From Pacificispira sp002696645 (lineage in GTDB: Bacteria; Pseudomonadota; Alphaproteobacteria; UBA8366; Aestuariispiraceae), in assembly GCF_048892425.1 (NCBI RefSeq), contig NZ_JBLZHU010000006.1, positions 62,001 to 126,000 on the forward strand: a stretch of 64,000 nucleotides of DNA, written 5' to 3'. Positions 46,661 to 55,864 of this stretch are shown one piece after another (position 1 is the stretch's first letter; every line of letters starts with the position of its first letter). The notes beneath the pieces are model-generated. The model worked only from the letters and a program-made list of their open reading frames with translations, was not told the origin of the DNA and did not search any database. The translations under genes were made by a program, and so were the position numbers.

Positions 46661-47668
46661 TTACTTGGCAATTACACTATGCACCAAATCCAGCAGTTCT
46701 TGTGCGGGAAGGCCGCGGGCGTTGTTTTCCTCAACCCAGGCTTTGGCCGCCGGACCGGCGACTTTTTCACGGAACGACGCCAGAGTGGCTTCGTCATAGG
46801 TGATCCGCTCGACCCCCTTGGAATCCAGCAACGGACCCCATTTGGCCATGGTTTGGTTATTGTAGTAATCGATGTAGTAAGCCAAGGCTTCGTCCACTGA
46901 TCCCAACAAGGCGTCGCGTTCCTTATCGCTGAGGGCGGCAAGGGCATCTGTGTTGACGACGACTGGGCAATTCACGGTGCCGGGATTCAGATTCGTCGTC
47001 CACCATTTGGCATTTTCAACGGTGCCAAAGGACATATGGGCATGGGGGGCAAATGCAACCGCCTTCACGACGCCGCTGTCCATTGCCTGGCGGGTTTCTG
47101 CGGCAGGAACTGAAGTCGGGATTGCGCCAAGTGTGCTCATCGCTGCGCCGATCCCACCGGTTGCCCGGACGCTCAAGCCGTCAAACCCGGCCAGTGTTTT
47201 TGGCGCATCGCCAACGCCGACAATGTTATATTGTGGCATCGGGGTTGGCATCAAAAGCGTTGCATTCCAGCGCGCTAAATCTGCGACAACCGCTGGATGG
47301 CTGTAGACCGCTTGAGACACTTCAACTTCTTTTTCCAATGAATCAACGCCCAGGAATGGAAGCTCCAGCACAGTGATCGATGGGTTCTTATCTTCATGAT
47401 AACCGGCACAGAACTGTGCCATTTCAAAGGCGCCGATGGAAATGCCATCCAGGTTTTCTTTTGCCTTGGACAGGCCGCCATAGGAAATATTCAGGGTAAA
47501 TTCGCCGTTCGTCTTTGCGCTGACCAGTTCAGCGATTTTTTCGACGTTTTCGGTGAAGGCGCGGCGTTTGCCCCATACAGAGACATTCCATTCTGTCGCC
47601 AAGGCTTCGCCGGCAAAAGCAAATACCAATGTGGTTGTGGCCGCAAGACCGAGCAGGTTGCGTTTCAT
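46661..47668 (-). CDS. TRAP transporter substrate-binding protein (DctP type)
   Basis: Periplasmic solute receptor with a signal peptide (MKRNLLGLAATTTLVFAFAG, cleavage after ALA at about residue 24). The DctP fold is indicated by NISYGGLSKAKENLDGISIGAFEMAQFC, PMPQYNIVGVGDAPKTLAGFDGLSVRATGGIGAAM and a C-terminal helix region. The family usually binds carboxylates; the ligand is unknown. Product 335 residues. It heads the transporter operon, and the strong hairpin lies behind it. Confidence 0.92.
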   Translation of the reverse strand: MKRNLLGLAATTTLVFAFAGEALATEWNVSVWGKRRAFTENVEKIAELVSAKTNGEFTLNISYGGLSKAKENLDGISIGAFEMAQFCAGYHEDKNPSITVLELPFLGVDSLEKEVEVSQAVYSHPAVVADLARWNATLLMPTPMPQYNIVGVGDAPKTLAGFDGLSVRATGGIGAAMSTLGAIPTSVPAAETRQAMDSGVVKAVAFAPHAHMSFGTVENAKWWTTNLNPGTVNCPVVVNTDALAALSDKERDALLGSVDEALAYYIDYYNNQTMAKWGPLLDSKGVERITYDEATLASFREKVAGPAAKAWVEENNARGLPAQELLDLVHSVIAK

Positions 47669-47774
47669 TGTTACCTCCCAAAGGTTATAGATACGCAGTT
47701 GATGCGTTTATAGTCGAACTATAACGGGTTCCTGCCGTTCAACCCATGAAGGAATCTGCCAAACAGCCATTTTT

Positions 47775-47796
47775 GCCCTGCGGATTTCCGCAGGGC
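47775..47796 (-). terminator. Hairpin downstream of the PleD-like gene
   Basis: GCCCTGCGG (47775-47783) and CCGCAGGGC (47788-47796) form a perfect 9-bp stem with a 4-base loop, about 36 bases after the stop of the PleD-like gene read on the minus strand. It sits between that gene and the TRAP binding-protein gene. It lacks a U-tract in either direction, so termination is plausible, not proven. Confidence 0.5.
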
Positions 47797-47832
47797 TTCA
47801 AGAATGACTGATTACATCACTTATTCTGGAAT

Positions 47833-49176
47833 TTAATTTGCGGCAGACTTGGCACGGGCCATAAGGGTTTCTGGGGTATCCTCAGGCTCCAGCGCGGTCG
47901 CTCCCCCTATGGCCCAGGCCCGAACGGACTGCATCACATCTTCCCCCAGATTGAACTCTGAGTTATGCAGGATACCGATAATGCGCTGGGTAACACCATT
48001 TGCCTCTGCGCGCGGTGTTTCTGGAAGCAGGATGCCAAATGCATCGGGCCCAATACGCGCAACCGTATCTTCAATACGGGTCATGCTGGTGATCCAATCG
48101 GCCAGTTGATGGGCCAGTATTTCAGCATTTTCGGTACCGTATTCTTCCTTGATACGGGGCAATGTTGGGATGGACAGATAGGCCATCGCCAGGCGGGCGT
48201 TACGCGCCTGGGCGGTTTCAATGGTTCTGGCCAGATGCGCATCCCAGAAATCTTTGGAATAGGCGACGCCGCTGATATCGGCTGTTTCATCCTTCAGCAA
48301 TGCCTTGAAAGGATCGCGCAATGTCCAGCGCAGCCGTTGGCGGCCAACCAGCATATGGATATAGGTGCACAGTCGATCCGCATCGGACAGGCCAGACAGA
48401 ACGATTGCGGCACCCCCCCGATAGAAATCCTTGGCGCGATCGCGTGTGGCTGGGGCCGTCAGCACAAGTGTTGGCAAATTAAACAGGCGAGGATTGTGTC
48501 GAATATGCCCACACAGATATTGCGTGCGTTCAAAATCATCGGCACTGGCGGTCATGATCACGGCGGCATCGAACCGACCATTGTCCAATGCATCCGCCGC
48601 GCGGAAATACCCGGTTTCCGGCACGCATTCGAAGCCACCATCGTTCAAGGCTTCGACCAGATCGATCATCGACGCATCATCGGGGGCAACGGCAAGCACC
48701 AGGGGCCGCACCGGATAGGCGCGAACAAAATCCTTTGGATCAACTGTTAACCCAAAATCTGCCGCCGTTTTGATGCGCCGGGACAGTTCTGCCTGCATGA
48801 CCGACGAGCGGGTTAATCTGGGCAGGCGTAACAGCAGTTCCTGGTTGTCATCATTAGGTCCCAGAATGTCATCGACATCTTCATCCCGAACCAGGGTCAG
48901 CAGGTCTGCCTGGGGCGGCAGATCCAACAGGACGATGGGAATGGATTGCGTCGCGTCTGCTGTTTTCAACGCCCTAACAATATTCAATGAATCCACGGGG
49001 GCGCTGAATTGCCCCATAAGGATGACGTCTGGCATTCGCGATCCGGCCAGCCCGATCAGCGTGTGAGCATCAGAAGCCTGAATACAGCGATAGCCTGCCG
49101 CATTCAGAAATTCTGCGCGCGAAAGCGCGCGTTCCGGGTCCGGGTCTCCGATCAGGATGTAAGCCAGATGTGGCAT
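47833..49176 (-). CDS. PleD-like protein with two degenerate receiver domains and a degenerate GGDEF domain
   Basis: The 447 residues show the REC-REC-GGDEF layout of PleD. The first receiver-like domain (about 5-120) has Gly55 where the phosphorylated Asp should be (PDVILMG); the second (about 155-275) has FDAAVIM, again without the Asp. The C-terminal domain has RIGPDAFGILLP with GPDAF (376-380) in place of GGDEF. It should therefore neither be phosphorylated in the usual way nor make cyclic di-GMP, but may be a scaffold or a binding protein. It stands alone. Confidence 0.8.
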   Translation of the reverse strand: MPHLAYILIGDPDPERALSRAEFLNAAGYRCIQASDAHTLIGLAGSRMPDVILMGQFSAPVDSLNIVRALKTADATQSIPIVLLDLPPQADLLTLVRDEDVDDILGPNDDNQELLLRLPRLTRSSVMQAELSRRIKTAADFGLTVDPKDFVRAYPVRPLVLAVAPDDASMIDLVEALNDGGFECVPETGYFRAADALDNGRFDAAVIMTASADDFERTQYLCGHIRHNPRLFNLPTLVLTAPATRDRAKDFYRGGAAIVLSGLSDADRLCTYIHMLVGRQRLRWTLRDPFKALLKDETADISGVAYSKDFWDAHLARTIETAQARNARLAMAYLSIPTLPRIKEEYGTENAEILAHQLADWITSMTRIEDTVARIGPDAFGILLPETPRAEANGVTQRIIGILHNSEFNLGEDVMQSVRAWAIGGATALEPEDTPETLMARAKSAAN

Positions 49177-49360
49177 TGCCTTTTAAACCCTTCCCCAACA
49201 GTCTTGTTCTGTGACTATAAAACCCGTCATTCAATCGCAATCGGTCTTGACCAAGGCGCTTCACTAAACAACAAAGATAGGAAAATCAAACCGGTGTGGC
49301 GAGCAAAATCAGGCATAACTCGCAGTTCCGGAGAATGATCTGCGTTTTGGAGGAGCATCA

Positions 49361-51007
49361 ATGTCACAAAGGCATGAATCGATATATGATCGAGACCTGG
49401 ATCGGGGGGAGGCGAATTATGTGCCCCTGTCGCCAATTAGCTTCCTGAAACGCGCGGCAACGGTGTTTCCGAACCGCACGGCCATCATTCACGGCGATCT
49501 GCGCTATACCTATGGAGAATTTTATTCCAGGGTTCGTCGATTTGCCTCCGCTTTGAAGGCGCGGGGCATCGGGCGCGGGGATACGGTATCTGTGTTAAGC
49601 CCAAATGTGCCTGCCTTGCTGGAGGCGCATTATGCGATCCCGATGATCGGTGCGGTGCTGAATGCCCTGAATACAAGGCTGGATGGCGCGACCATCGCTT
49701 TTATCCTGGAGCATGCGGAAACAAAGGCTGTGCTATCGGAATGTTCCCTGAATGGGGTGATGGGGGAGGCCTTAAGGCTGACCAAGAACCGACCAGAGAT
49801 CCTGATCGACATTGTTGACCCGATGGAACCGGAAGGGCCGCGCATTGGCACGACGGATTATGAAACGATGCTGGTGCAGGAAGGGGATCCCACCTTCACC
49901 CATAGTCTGCCTGCCGATGAATGGGATGCGCTGGCGCTGAACTATACATCCGGCACGACGGGCAATCCGAAAGGCGTCGTCTATCATCATCGCGGGGCCT
50001 ATCTGAATGCGATGTCCAATGCCCTGACGTTCCAATTAAACAGCCGGTCGGTGTATTTGTGGACATTGCCGATGTTCCATTGCAATGGCTGGACCTATAC
50101 CTGGGCCGTCACAGCCGCCTGTGGCACGCATGTATGCTTACGGCGTGTCGATCCGGCGCTGATTTTTCCAATGATCCGCGATCATGCGGTGACGCATATG
50201 TGCGGGGCACCAATTGTGCTGACCATGTTGATCCATGCCCCGGCCGACCAAAAAGTTGAATTCCCGCAACGGGTTGAGGTCTGTACAGGGGGCGCAGCAC
50301 CACCGTCTTCGGTGATCGCAAAGATGGAGGGTATGGGCTTTAACGTCACGCATATGTACGGCATGACGGAAAGCTATGGCCCAGCAACGGTGTGTTCCTG
50401 GCAGCCAGATTGGGATGGGCTGGAATTGTCGGAACGCGCGCCCCTGATGGCGCGACAGGGGGTTGCAATGGTCGCCCTGGAAGAACAGCGCGTTGCGGAT
50501 CCTGAAACCTTTATTGATGTGCCCAAGGATGGGGAAACGATCGGGATACTGATGCTGCGATCCAACACTATCATGCGCGGTTATTTGAAGAACCCGACAG
50601 CGACACAGGAAACGCTGAAGAATGGCTGGTTGAATACCGGTGATCTGGCGGTCATGCATGAAGATGGCTATGTCGAGATCAAGGACCGCGCCAAGGACAT
50701 CATCATTTCAGGCGGGGAGAATATATCGTCCCTGGAAGTGGAAGAGGTCCTGTTCCGCCATCCAGATATCATGGAAGCCGCCGTGGTTGCGGCACCTGAT
50801 GAAAAATGGGGGGAGACGCCCTGTGCCTTCGTAACGCTGGCACCAGGCAAGGAAGGTACCTTGGATGATGTTGCGGTGATTGAATATTGCAAACAGAATA
50901 TGGCCCGCTTTAAGGCACCCACTCGGGTGATATTCGGGCCTTTGCCAAAGACAGCGACAGGGAAGATCCAAAAATTTGTACTGCGCTCTCAAGCAAAGGA
51001 AATCTGA
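49361..51007 (+). CDS. Acyl-CoA synthetase (AMP-dependent), LvaE-like by context
   Basis: Activates a carboxylic acid to its CoA thioester through an acyl-adenylate. Signature motifs are LNYTSGTTGNPKGVVYHHRG (P-loop), MYGMTES, GWLNTGDLAVMHEDGYVEIKDRAKDIIISGGENIS and the catalytic-lysine end KTATGKIQKFVLR. It has 548 residues, in the range of medium-chain or fatty-acyl ligases. It follows a strong TTTGGAGGAG site and opens a six-gene operon whose parts match the levulinate (lva) pathway. The specific acid is unknown. Confidence 0.92.
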   Translation: MSQRHESIYDRDLDRGEANYVPLSPISFLKRAATVFPNRTAIIHGDLRYTYGEFYSRVRRFASALKARGIGRGDTVSVLSPNVPALLEAHYAIPMIGAVLNALNTRLDGATIAFILEHAETKAVLSECSLNGVMGEALRLTKNRPEILIDIVDPMEPEGPRIGTTDYETMLVQEGDPTFTHSLPADEWDALALNYTSGTTGNPKGVVYHHRGAYLNAMSNALTFQLNSRSVYLWTLPMFHCNGWTYTWAVTAACGTHVCLRRVDPALIFPMIRDHAVTHMCGAPIVLTMLIHAPADQKVEFPQRVEVCTGGAAPPSSVIAKMEGMGFNVTHMYGMTESYGPATVCSWQPDWDGLELSERAPLMARQGVAMVALEEQRVADPETFIDVPKDGETIGILMLRSNTIMRGYLKNPTATQETLKNGWLNTGDLAVMHEDGYVEIKDRAKDIIISGGENISSLEVEEVLFRHPDIMEAAVVAAPDEKWGETPCAFVTLAPGKEGTLDDVAVIEYCKQNMARFKAPTRVIFGPLPKTATGKIQKFVLRSQAKEI

Positions 51008-51011
51008 GACG

Positions 51012-51773
51012 ATGGAATTAAGGTTGGACGGAAAACGCGCCCTTGTGACAGGCGCTTCCAGCGGTTTTGGGCAACATTTTGCGCGCACACTGGCCATGGC
51101 GGGGGCGGATGTCGCCCTGGCCGCACGCCGTATTGATCGGCTGGAAACAGAGGCTGCGTCGATCACACAGGATACCGGACAAAGGGCCATTCCCGTTGCG
51201 TTGGATGTCGCCGATGTTTCGTCGATTGAAACCTGTGTTTCTGCCACTGTCGATGCGCTGGGCGGCATTGATCTGCTGGTGAATAATGCCGGTATCGTCG
51301 TCACCAAACCGTCCCTGAAACAGACTGAAGCCGATTGGGATCAGGTGATGGATGTCAATTTGAAGGGGGCGTTCTTCGTCGCCCAGGCCTGTGCCCAGCA
51401 TATGGCGGACGGGAGCGGGGGCGCGATCGTCAATATTGCCAGCCTGCTGGGAGAGCGCGTTTCAAAGACGGAAATATCCTATTGCGTGTCCAAGGCGGGA
51501 CTGGCGCATATGACCAAGGCGCTGGCCTATGAATGGGCGAAACATGGCATACGGGTCAATGCGATATCGCCTGGCTATGTTAAAACCGATCTGAACCGTG
51601 CTTTTCTGGAAGGGGAGATGGGGCAGACAATGATGCGCCAGATTCCAATTCGACGCTTTGGGGAGCCGGAAGACCTGGACGGCGCATTGCTGTATCTATT
51701 AAGTGACCTCGCGGCCTGGACAACAGGCCATATCCTAACCGTCGATGGGGGCCATTCTCTGGCGACCCCCTGA
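51012..51773 (+). CDS. SDR family oxidoreductase, LvaD-like by context
   Basis: Classical short-chain dehydrogenase of 253 residues. The cofactor loop GASSGFG, NNAG motif, catalytic Ser in VNIASLLG, the Y-x3-K pair in SYCVSK and the AISPGYVKTDL segment are all present. In an lva-type operon such an enzyme reduces a 4-keto group to 4-hydroxy, but other ketone or alcohol substrates are possible. ATG 51012 is four bases after the synthetase stop; an earlier in-frame start lies in that gene. Confidence 0.9.
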   Translation: MELRLDGKRALVTGASSGFGQHFARTLAMAGADVALAARRIDRLETEAASITQDTGQRAIPVALDVADVSSIETCVSATVDALGGIDLLVNNAGIVVTKPSLKQTEADWDQVMDVNLKGAFFVAQACAQHMADGSGGAIVNIASLLGERVSKTEISYCVSKAGLAHMTKALAYEWAKHGIRVNAISPGYVKTDLNRAFLEGEMGQTMMRQIPIRRFGEPEDLDGALLYLLSDLAAWTTGHILTVDGGHSLATP

Positions 51774-51791
51774 TCAGAAAGGTGACATATC

Positions 51792-52106
51792 ATGATTATC
51801 GACCACCGCACCTATACCGCCCATCCTGGCAAGCTGCCGGCATTCCTGAAAGCCTATGAGGAGCTGGGTTTTGCCCTGCAGACCAAACATCTGGGCAATC
51901 CCGTCGGCTGGTATATCTCGATGGATATCGGGGAGCTCAATCAGGTGATCCATATGTGGCAGTATGAAGATCTGGCGGATCGCGCCGCGCGGCGCGCTAA
52001 ATTGGCGGCAGAACCTGGCTGGGCCATTTATCTGAAGGAAGCCACCCCCTTCCTGCAGAAGATGGAAAACAAGATTTTGACGGTTGCTCCCTTCTTCAAA
52101 CCATAA
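51792..52106 (+). CDS. NIPSNAP family protein
   Basis: A 104-residue dimeric alpha-beta-barrel-type protein. The family pattern is seen in IIDHRTYTAHPGKLPAFLKAYEELGFALQTKHLGNPVGWYISMDIGELNQVIHMWQYEDLADR. Members occur in catabolic operons in bacteria, but the role is not established. It lies between the SDR and acyl-CoA dehydrogenase genes with short gaps and is not part of the lva set as I know it. Confidence 0.85.
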   Translation: MIIDHRTYTAHPGKLPAFLKAYEELGFALQTKHLGNPVGWYISMDIGELNQVIHMWQYEDLADRAARRAKLAAEPGWAIYLKEATPFLQKMENKILTVAPFFKP

Positions 52107-52123
52107 TTGAGAGATAATACGTT

Positions 52124-53323
52124 ATGGATTTCACATTACCGGCTGAGGTCGATCGCCTGCGTCTTCAGGTGCGCGAATTTGTTGATACACATCTGATCCC
52201 TATGGAATCGGATATAACCACATATGACGCGCATGAAAACATTGCAGATGTCCCATTGGCGGCCATGCGGGCCAAGGCCAAGGATGCCGGTCTGTGGGCC
52301 CCGCAAATGCCGGTGGAGAGCGGTGGTCTGGGCCTGAACACCCAGGGCATGGCGGCGTTCTATGAAGAAGCGAACAAGTCGATCTTTGGGCCGGTCGTAT
52401 TCAACTGTGCGGCACCGGATGACGGCAATATGTTCATCCTGAACCGCATTGCGCGCGACGATCAAAAGGAAAAGTGGTTACAGCCCATTGTGAATGGGGA
52501 TGTGCGTTCTGCCTTTGTCATGACGGAACCAGCCCCTGGCGGCGGATCAGATCCGTCCATGATCCGAACCCGCGCGGAAAAGCAGGGTGATAAATGGATC
52601 GTCAACGGCCATAAATGGTTCATCACCGGGGCCGGTGTTGCCAGTCATTTCATCCTGATTGCCAGAACATCCGATGACACACGTAAAGGCCTGACAGCCT
52701 TTATGTTCCATAAGGACCAGCCCGGCTGGGAAATCATCCGGCGGATCGCGATCATGGGACCGGAAGAACATGGCGGGCATTGTGAGCTGAAATTCAACGG
52801 GCTGGAAATTCCGGATGAAAATCGCCTGATGAATGTGGGGGATGGGTTGAAGCTGACCCAAATCCGCCTGGGCACGGCGCGCCTGACCCATTGCATGCGG
52901 TGGCTGGGCCTGTCACAGCGGGCCCTTGGCATTGCGCGGGATTATGTTGAAAACCGTGAAGGGTTCGGCATGCGACTGGCAGATCGTGAATCCGTGCAAT
53001 TGATGCTGGGCGATGTCGCCATGCAGATTGAACTGGGGCGTCTGTTGACCATGCGTGCGGCCTGGACACTGGATCAGGGCGACAAGGCCCGCAAAGAAGT
53101 CTCCATGGCCAAGATTCAGGTGGCCGATACGCTGCATACGGCGGTGGATACTGCCATCCAGTTGAATGGCGCGCGGGGATATTCCAAGGACACGGTGCTG
53201 GAATGGATATATCGCTATGCCCGTCAGGCCCGCTTGGTCGATGGTGCATCGGAAGTTCACAAAATGGTGCTGAACCGTTTCCTGACGGCAGAGGGCGATG
53301 ATTTCTGGCGGTGGGGCGTTTGA
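52124..53323 (+). CDS. Acyl-CoA dehydrogenase family protein, LvaC-like by context
   Basis: FAD enzyme of the acyl-CoA dehydrogenase family, 399 residues. Family motifs include FVMTEPAPGGGSDPSMIRTRA, KWFITGAGVASHFILIARTS, NGARGYSKDTVLEWIYRYARQARLVDGASEVHKMVLNR. It resembles the ACAD11-like branch, and its neighbour is an APH-type kinase. In the lva pathway and in animal ACAD10/11 the pair converts 4-hydroxyacyl-CoA to an enoyl-CoA via a phospho-intermediate. The general-base residue was not assigned. Confidence 0.9.
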   Translation: MDFTLPAEVDRLRLQVREFVDTHLIPMESDITTYDAHENIADVPLAAMRAKAKDAGLWAPQMPVESGGLGLNTQGMAAFYEEANKSIFGPVVFNCAAPDDGNMFILNRIARDDQKEKWLQPIVNGDVRSAFVMTEPAPGGGSDPSMIRTRAEKQGDKWIVNGHKWFITGAGVASHFILIARTSDDTRKGLTAFMFHKDQPGWEIIRRIAIMGPEEHGGHCELKFNGLEIPDENRLMNVGDGLKLTQIRLGTARLTHCMRWLGLSQRALGIARDYVENREGFGMRLADRESVQLMLGDVAMQIELGRLLTMRAAWTLDQGDKARKEVSMAKIQVADTLHTAVDTAIQLNGARGYSKDTVLEWIYRYARQARLVDGASEVHKMVLNRFLTAEGDDFWRWGV

Positions 53324-53325
53324 TC

Positions 53326-54366
53326 ATGCAGGGATTGTCCGCACAGGATAAGGAACGCCTGTGTCAGTGTTTGGCGGACGTATTTTCCGCCCGGTCAGTA
53401 TCAATAGACGCAATGTCAATTCTGTCTGGTGGCGCGATCCAGGAAAACTGGGCACTGGACCTGACCATTACCGGGGGCCAGCGGGACGGGCATTTGTCGA
53501 CTGTTTTGCGCACCGACAGCCCCACAGGGGTCGCAGTCAGCCTGTCACGGGCGCAGGAATTTTCGTTGCTTCAGGCGGCATGGGATGCGGGGGTTACTGT
53601 TCCCGAACCCTTGCTGTGCGTCACGGATATGGCTGTGATTGGCAAGGAATTCTGCCTGATGCGCCGGGTGGGCGGAACCGCCTTGGGACAGCGCATTACC
53701 CGCGATATGACCGTTGGCGGCGACCGGGAGGCCTTGACGGAACGTCTGGGGCGAGAGATGGCGCGTATTCATTCTATCACCCCACAGACCCATCAATTCG
53801 CATTCCTGGATGCACCACCTGATGATCCGGCGGCGGCGGAATTGGCGTCCATGTGCCGGTTTCTGGATGAAATGGACCGGCCGCGCCCTGTTCTGGATTG
53901 GACAATCCGGTGGCTACAGCGCAATCGGCCCGAACCGCAGGGCACTGTTCTGGCCCATCATGATTTCAGGACCGGAAATTATATGGTCGACGAATCTGGA
54001 TTGACCGCCATTCTGGACTGGGAATTCGCAGGCTGGTCGGATCGGTGTGAGGATATCGGCTGGTTTCATGCCATGTGCTGGCGTTTTTCCGGTCGCGATA
54101 AACCAGCCGGTGGTATTGGCAGCAGGGAGGCGTTTGCCCGTGGATATGAGGGCGTCTCAGGAATCAAAATTGATCAGACACGTGTCTATTATTGGGAAGT
54201 TTACGCGCATCTGCGCTGGGCCGTGATTGCCCTTCAGCAGGGGGACCGGTATTTGGTCGGCGGGGAACGAACCCTGGATTTGGGACTTACCGGACGACGG
54301 CCGGCTGAAATGGAATTGGAAATGTTGCGCATGACTGCGCCTCACACTCTGGGAGAGGCCGCATGA
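53326..54366 (+). CDS. Phosphotransferase family protein (APH-like kinase), LvaA-like by context
   Basis: Aminoglycoside-phosphotransferase-fold kinase. The catalytic loop reads VLAHHDFRTGNYMVDESG (HxDxxxxN) and the metal motif AILDWEFAGWSDRCEDIGWF. 346 residues. Such proteins next to acyl-CoA dehydrogenases are the N-terminal domain equivalent of ACAD10/11 and correspond to LvaA, the hydroxyacyl-CoA kinase of levulinate catabolism. ATG 53326 lies directly after the dehydrogenase stop. It overlaps the next gene by 4 bases. Confidence 0.9.
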   Translation: MQGLSAQDKERLCQCLADVFSARSVSIDAMSILSGGAIQENWALDLTITGGQRDGHLSTVLRTDSPTGVAVSLSRAQEFSLLQAAWDAGVTVPEPLLCVTDMAVIGKEFCLMRRVGGTALGQRITRDMTVGGDREALTERLGREMARIHSITPQTHQFAFLDAPPDDPAAAELASMCRFLDEMDRPRPVLDWTIRWLQRNRPEPQGTVLAHHDFRTGNYMVDESGLTAILDWEFAGWSDRCEDIGWFHAMCWRFSGRDKPAGGIGSREAFARGYEGVSGIKIDQTRVYYWEVYAHLRWAVIALQQGDRYLVGGERTLDLGLTGRRPAEMELEMLRMTAPHTLGEAA

Positions 54367-54719
54367 CGCCCGATAAGCCAGAATCGCAGGATTTACTGAA
54401 AGCCGCCCAAGATGTGATGAAATCGGTCCTGATCCCGGCGTTGCCAGAGGAAAACCGCCTGGATGCGTTGATGGTCCTTTCCATTATGGCAGGGGCACAG
54501 CGGGATCTGGCGGATCATGGTGGATTGGCGGAACGACAGGCCGCGCGATTGCAAAAGATTCTGCCGGATGGCGGCACTGTTCGGGATCTGTGTGCAGCGA
54601 TACGCAAGGGTGACTTCGATCAGGGGGAGGCGGCACAGGCCTTACACGCCGTGTTGATGGAAGATGTTAGGGATCGCCTTGAACTGGTCAATCCGAAATA
54701 CCTGAAAGCAGCGGGTTAG
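54363..54719 (+). CDS. DUF6285-like small protein, LvaB-like by context
   Basis: 118-residue helical protein with the pattern LLKAAQDVMKSVLIPALPEENRLDALMVLSIMAGAQRDL, which I associate with DUF6285. It starts inside the stop of the APH-kinase gene (ATGA). In the levulinate operon a small protein, LvaB, of similar size is needed along with the LvaA kinase, and this gene is in the matching place. The family assignment is from memory of the pattern and is uncertain. Confidence 0.68.
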   Translation: MTPDKPESQDLLKAAQDVMKSVLIPALPEENRLDALMVLSIMAGAQRDLADHGGLAERQAARLQKILPDGGTVRDLCAAIRKGDFDQGEAAQALHAVLMEDVRDRLELVNPKYLKAAG

Positions 54720-54731
54720 GACGGCTGCGGG

Positions 54732-55235
54732 TTAGATAAAAGCATCTTCCATCTCAACCCGACGCTCTGGTCCTTTGTATCTCGGGTCGATGCGGCGGCG
54801 TCGATCCGGTCCGAAATATGTCGGGGACCTGACAAATTTCTTCGGGTTCTTGAAGGTAGCATCCACCCGCTGTTTAATGGACTGCATGGTCAAGGGTTTG
54901 ACCAGGAATTCAGAAACACCGGCGTCGCGGGCTTCATAAACCACCGGCAGGGAGGTTCTTTCGCTCATAATAATGATCGGAAGATAGCGGTTTGGACTTT
55001 CATCTGACAATCGAATGTATTTGGTCAATTCGATGCCATTCATGGGTTCCATATTCCAGTCAACGATCAACAGATCGGCGGTGTTCAAGGACAGTTCATC
55101 CAGAACGTGATGAGAATGGGTTACGGTCGTGATTCTAGAAATGCCGAATCCCCCCAGAATGAACCGTGTCATGCTGAGGATCGAACTGCTGCCATCGGCA
55201 ATCAGGACTGAGAGATCGTCATAACTGTTAGGCAT
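54732..55235 (-). CDS. Single-domain response regulator with GPDRR tail
   Basis: CheY-like receiver of 167 residues. The phosphorylated Asp lies in ADLLIVDWNMEPMNG, with a Ser-containing switch region PIIIMSERT and the conserved Lys in EFLVKPLTM. The C-terminal 35 residues carry YFGPDRRRRIDPRYKGPERR, a basic tail often seen in alphaproteobacterial single-receiver regulators. No partner kinase is adjacent. It converges with the lva-like operon, separated by 12 bases. Confidence 0.88.
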   Translation of the reverse strand: MPNSYDDLSVLIADGSSSILSMTRFILGGFGISRITTVTHSHHVLDELSLNTADLLIVDWNMEPMNGIELTKYIRLSDESPNRYLPIIIMSERTSLPVVYEARDAGVSEFLVKPLTMQSIKQRVDATFKNPKKFVRSPTYFGPDRRRRIDPRYKGPERRVEMEDAFI

Positions 55236-55618
55236 ATCTGGCCAGCGCCCTTTGTATTCGGTTTAAAGAGTGCCCGATTGATTAAGGACAAAATGGTTCG
55301 CAACCGCCCAAGATGATTGATCATACAATCGTGCCCCGAATGATCGAGTTTGTCATCCAATAGGTTTCGTCATTTCGCAAATAGTGACTGGGATGCATGC
55401 GTGTTAACTGTTCCGAGGGGCGGTGTTTAGTTTGTCGAACTGCGCTGCTTGGTCCCTGGGGCTTGTTTTTCCGGGCGGAATGCCTCATACCCTTCGCCAC
55501 GCAGTCGAATGACCCTCTCTCTTGAGGGTTTGTGCTGATGTAAAGTTTCATAGATCAGGTTTTGCGGCAGTGTGCCGTTTCACTTAAAATTCGAAAATAA
55601 GGCCTGGATGGCGCATAG
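55236..55618. other. Intergenic region between response regulator and infA
   Basis: No supported protein gene in 383 bases; a 76-codon minus-strand frame (55321-55551) lacks homology and a good start. Two small inverted repeats are seen: ACCCTC/GAGGGT at 55512-55529 and CGGCA/TGCCG at 55565-55577, the latter about 40 bases before the infA start and possibly in its leader. Confidence 0.45.
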
Positions 55619-55837
55619 ATGTCAAAAGAAGAACTGATTGAATTTCAAGGAACTGTTGTCGAAAAACTGCCCAATGCAACATTTCGGGTAGAGCTGGAAA
55701 ACGGGCATGAGATTATTGCCCATACGGCCGGCAAAATGCGTAAGTTTCGCATTCGGGTTATGGTTGGCGACAAGGTCGACGTGGAAATGACCCCCTATGA
55801 CCTGACAAAGGGACGGATTACCTTCCGCCACAAGTAA
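55619..55837 (+). CDS. infA: Translation initiation factor IF-1
   Basis: Essential S1-fold (OB) protein that binds the ribosomal A site during initiation. All 72 residues match the family: EELIEFQGTVVEKLPNATFRVELENGHEIIAHTAGKMRKFRIRVMVGDKVDVEMTPYDLTKGRITFRHK. It is a single gene with its own leader. Confidence 0.98.
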   Translation: MSKEELIEFQGTVVEKLPNATFRVELENGHEIIAHTAGKMRKFRIRVMVGDKVDVEMTPYDLTKGRITFRHK

Positions 55838-55864
55838 GTTCCAATTTCTGTTATGAATAACGTT

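Noticed and set aside
55321..55551. 76-codon minus-strand frame upstream of infA
   Set aside because: No homology, no good ribosome site, and unusual composition for a real protein.
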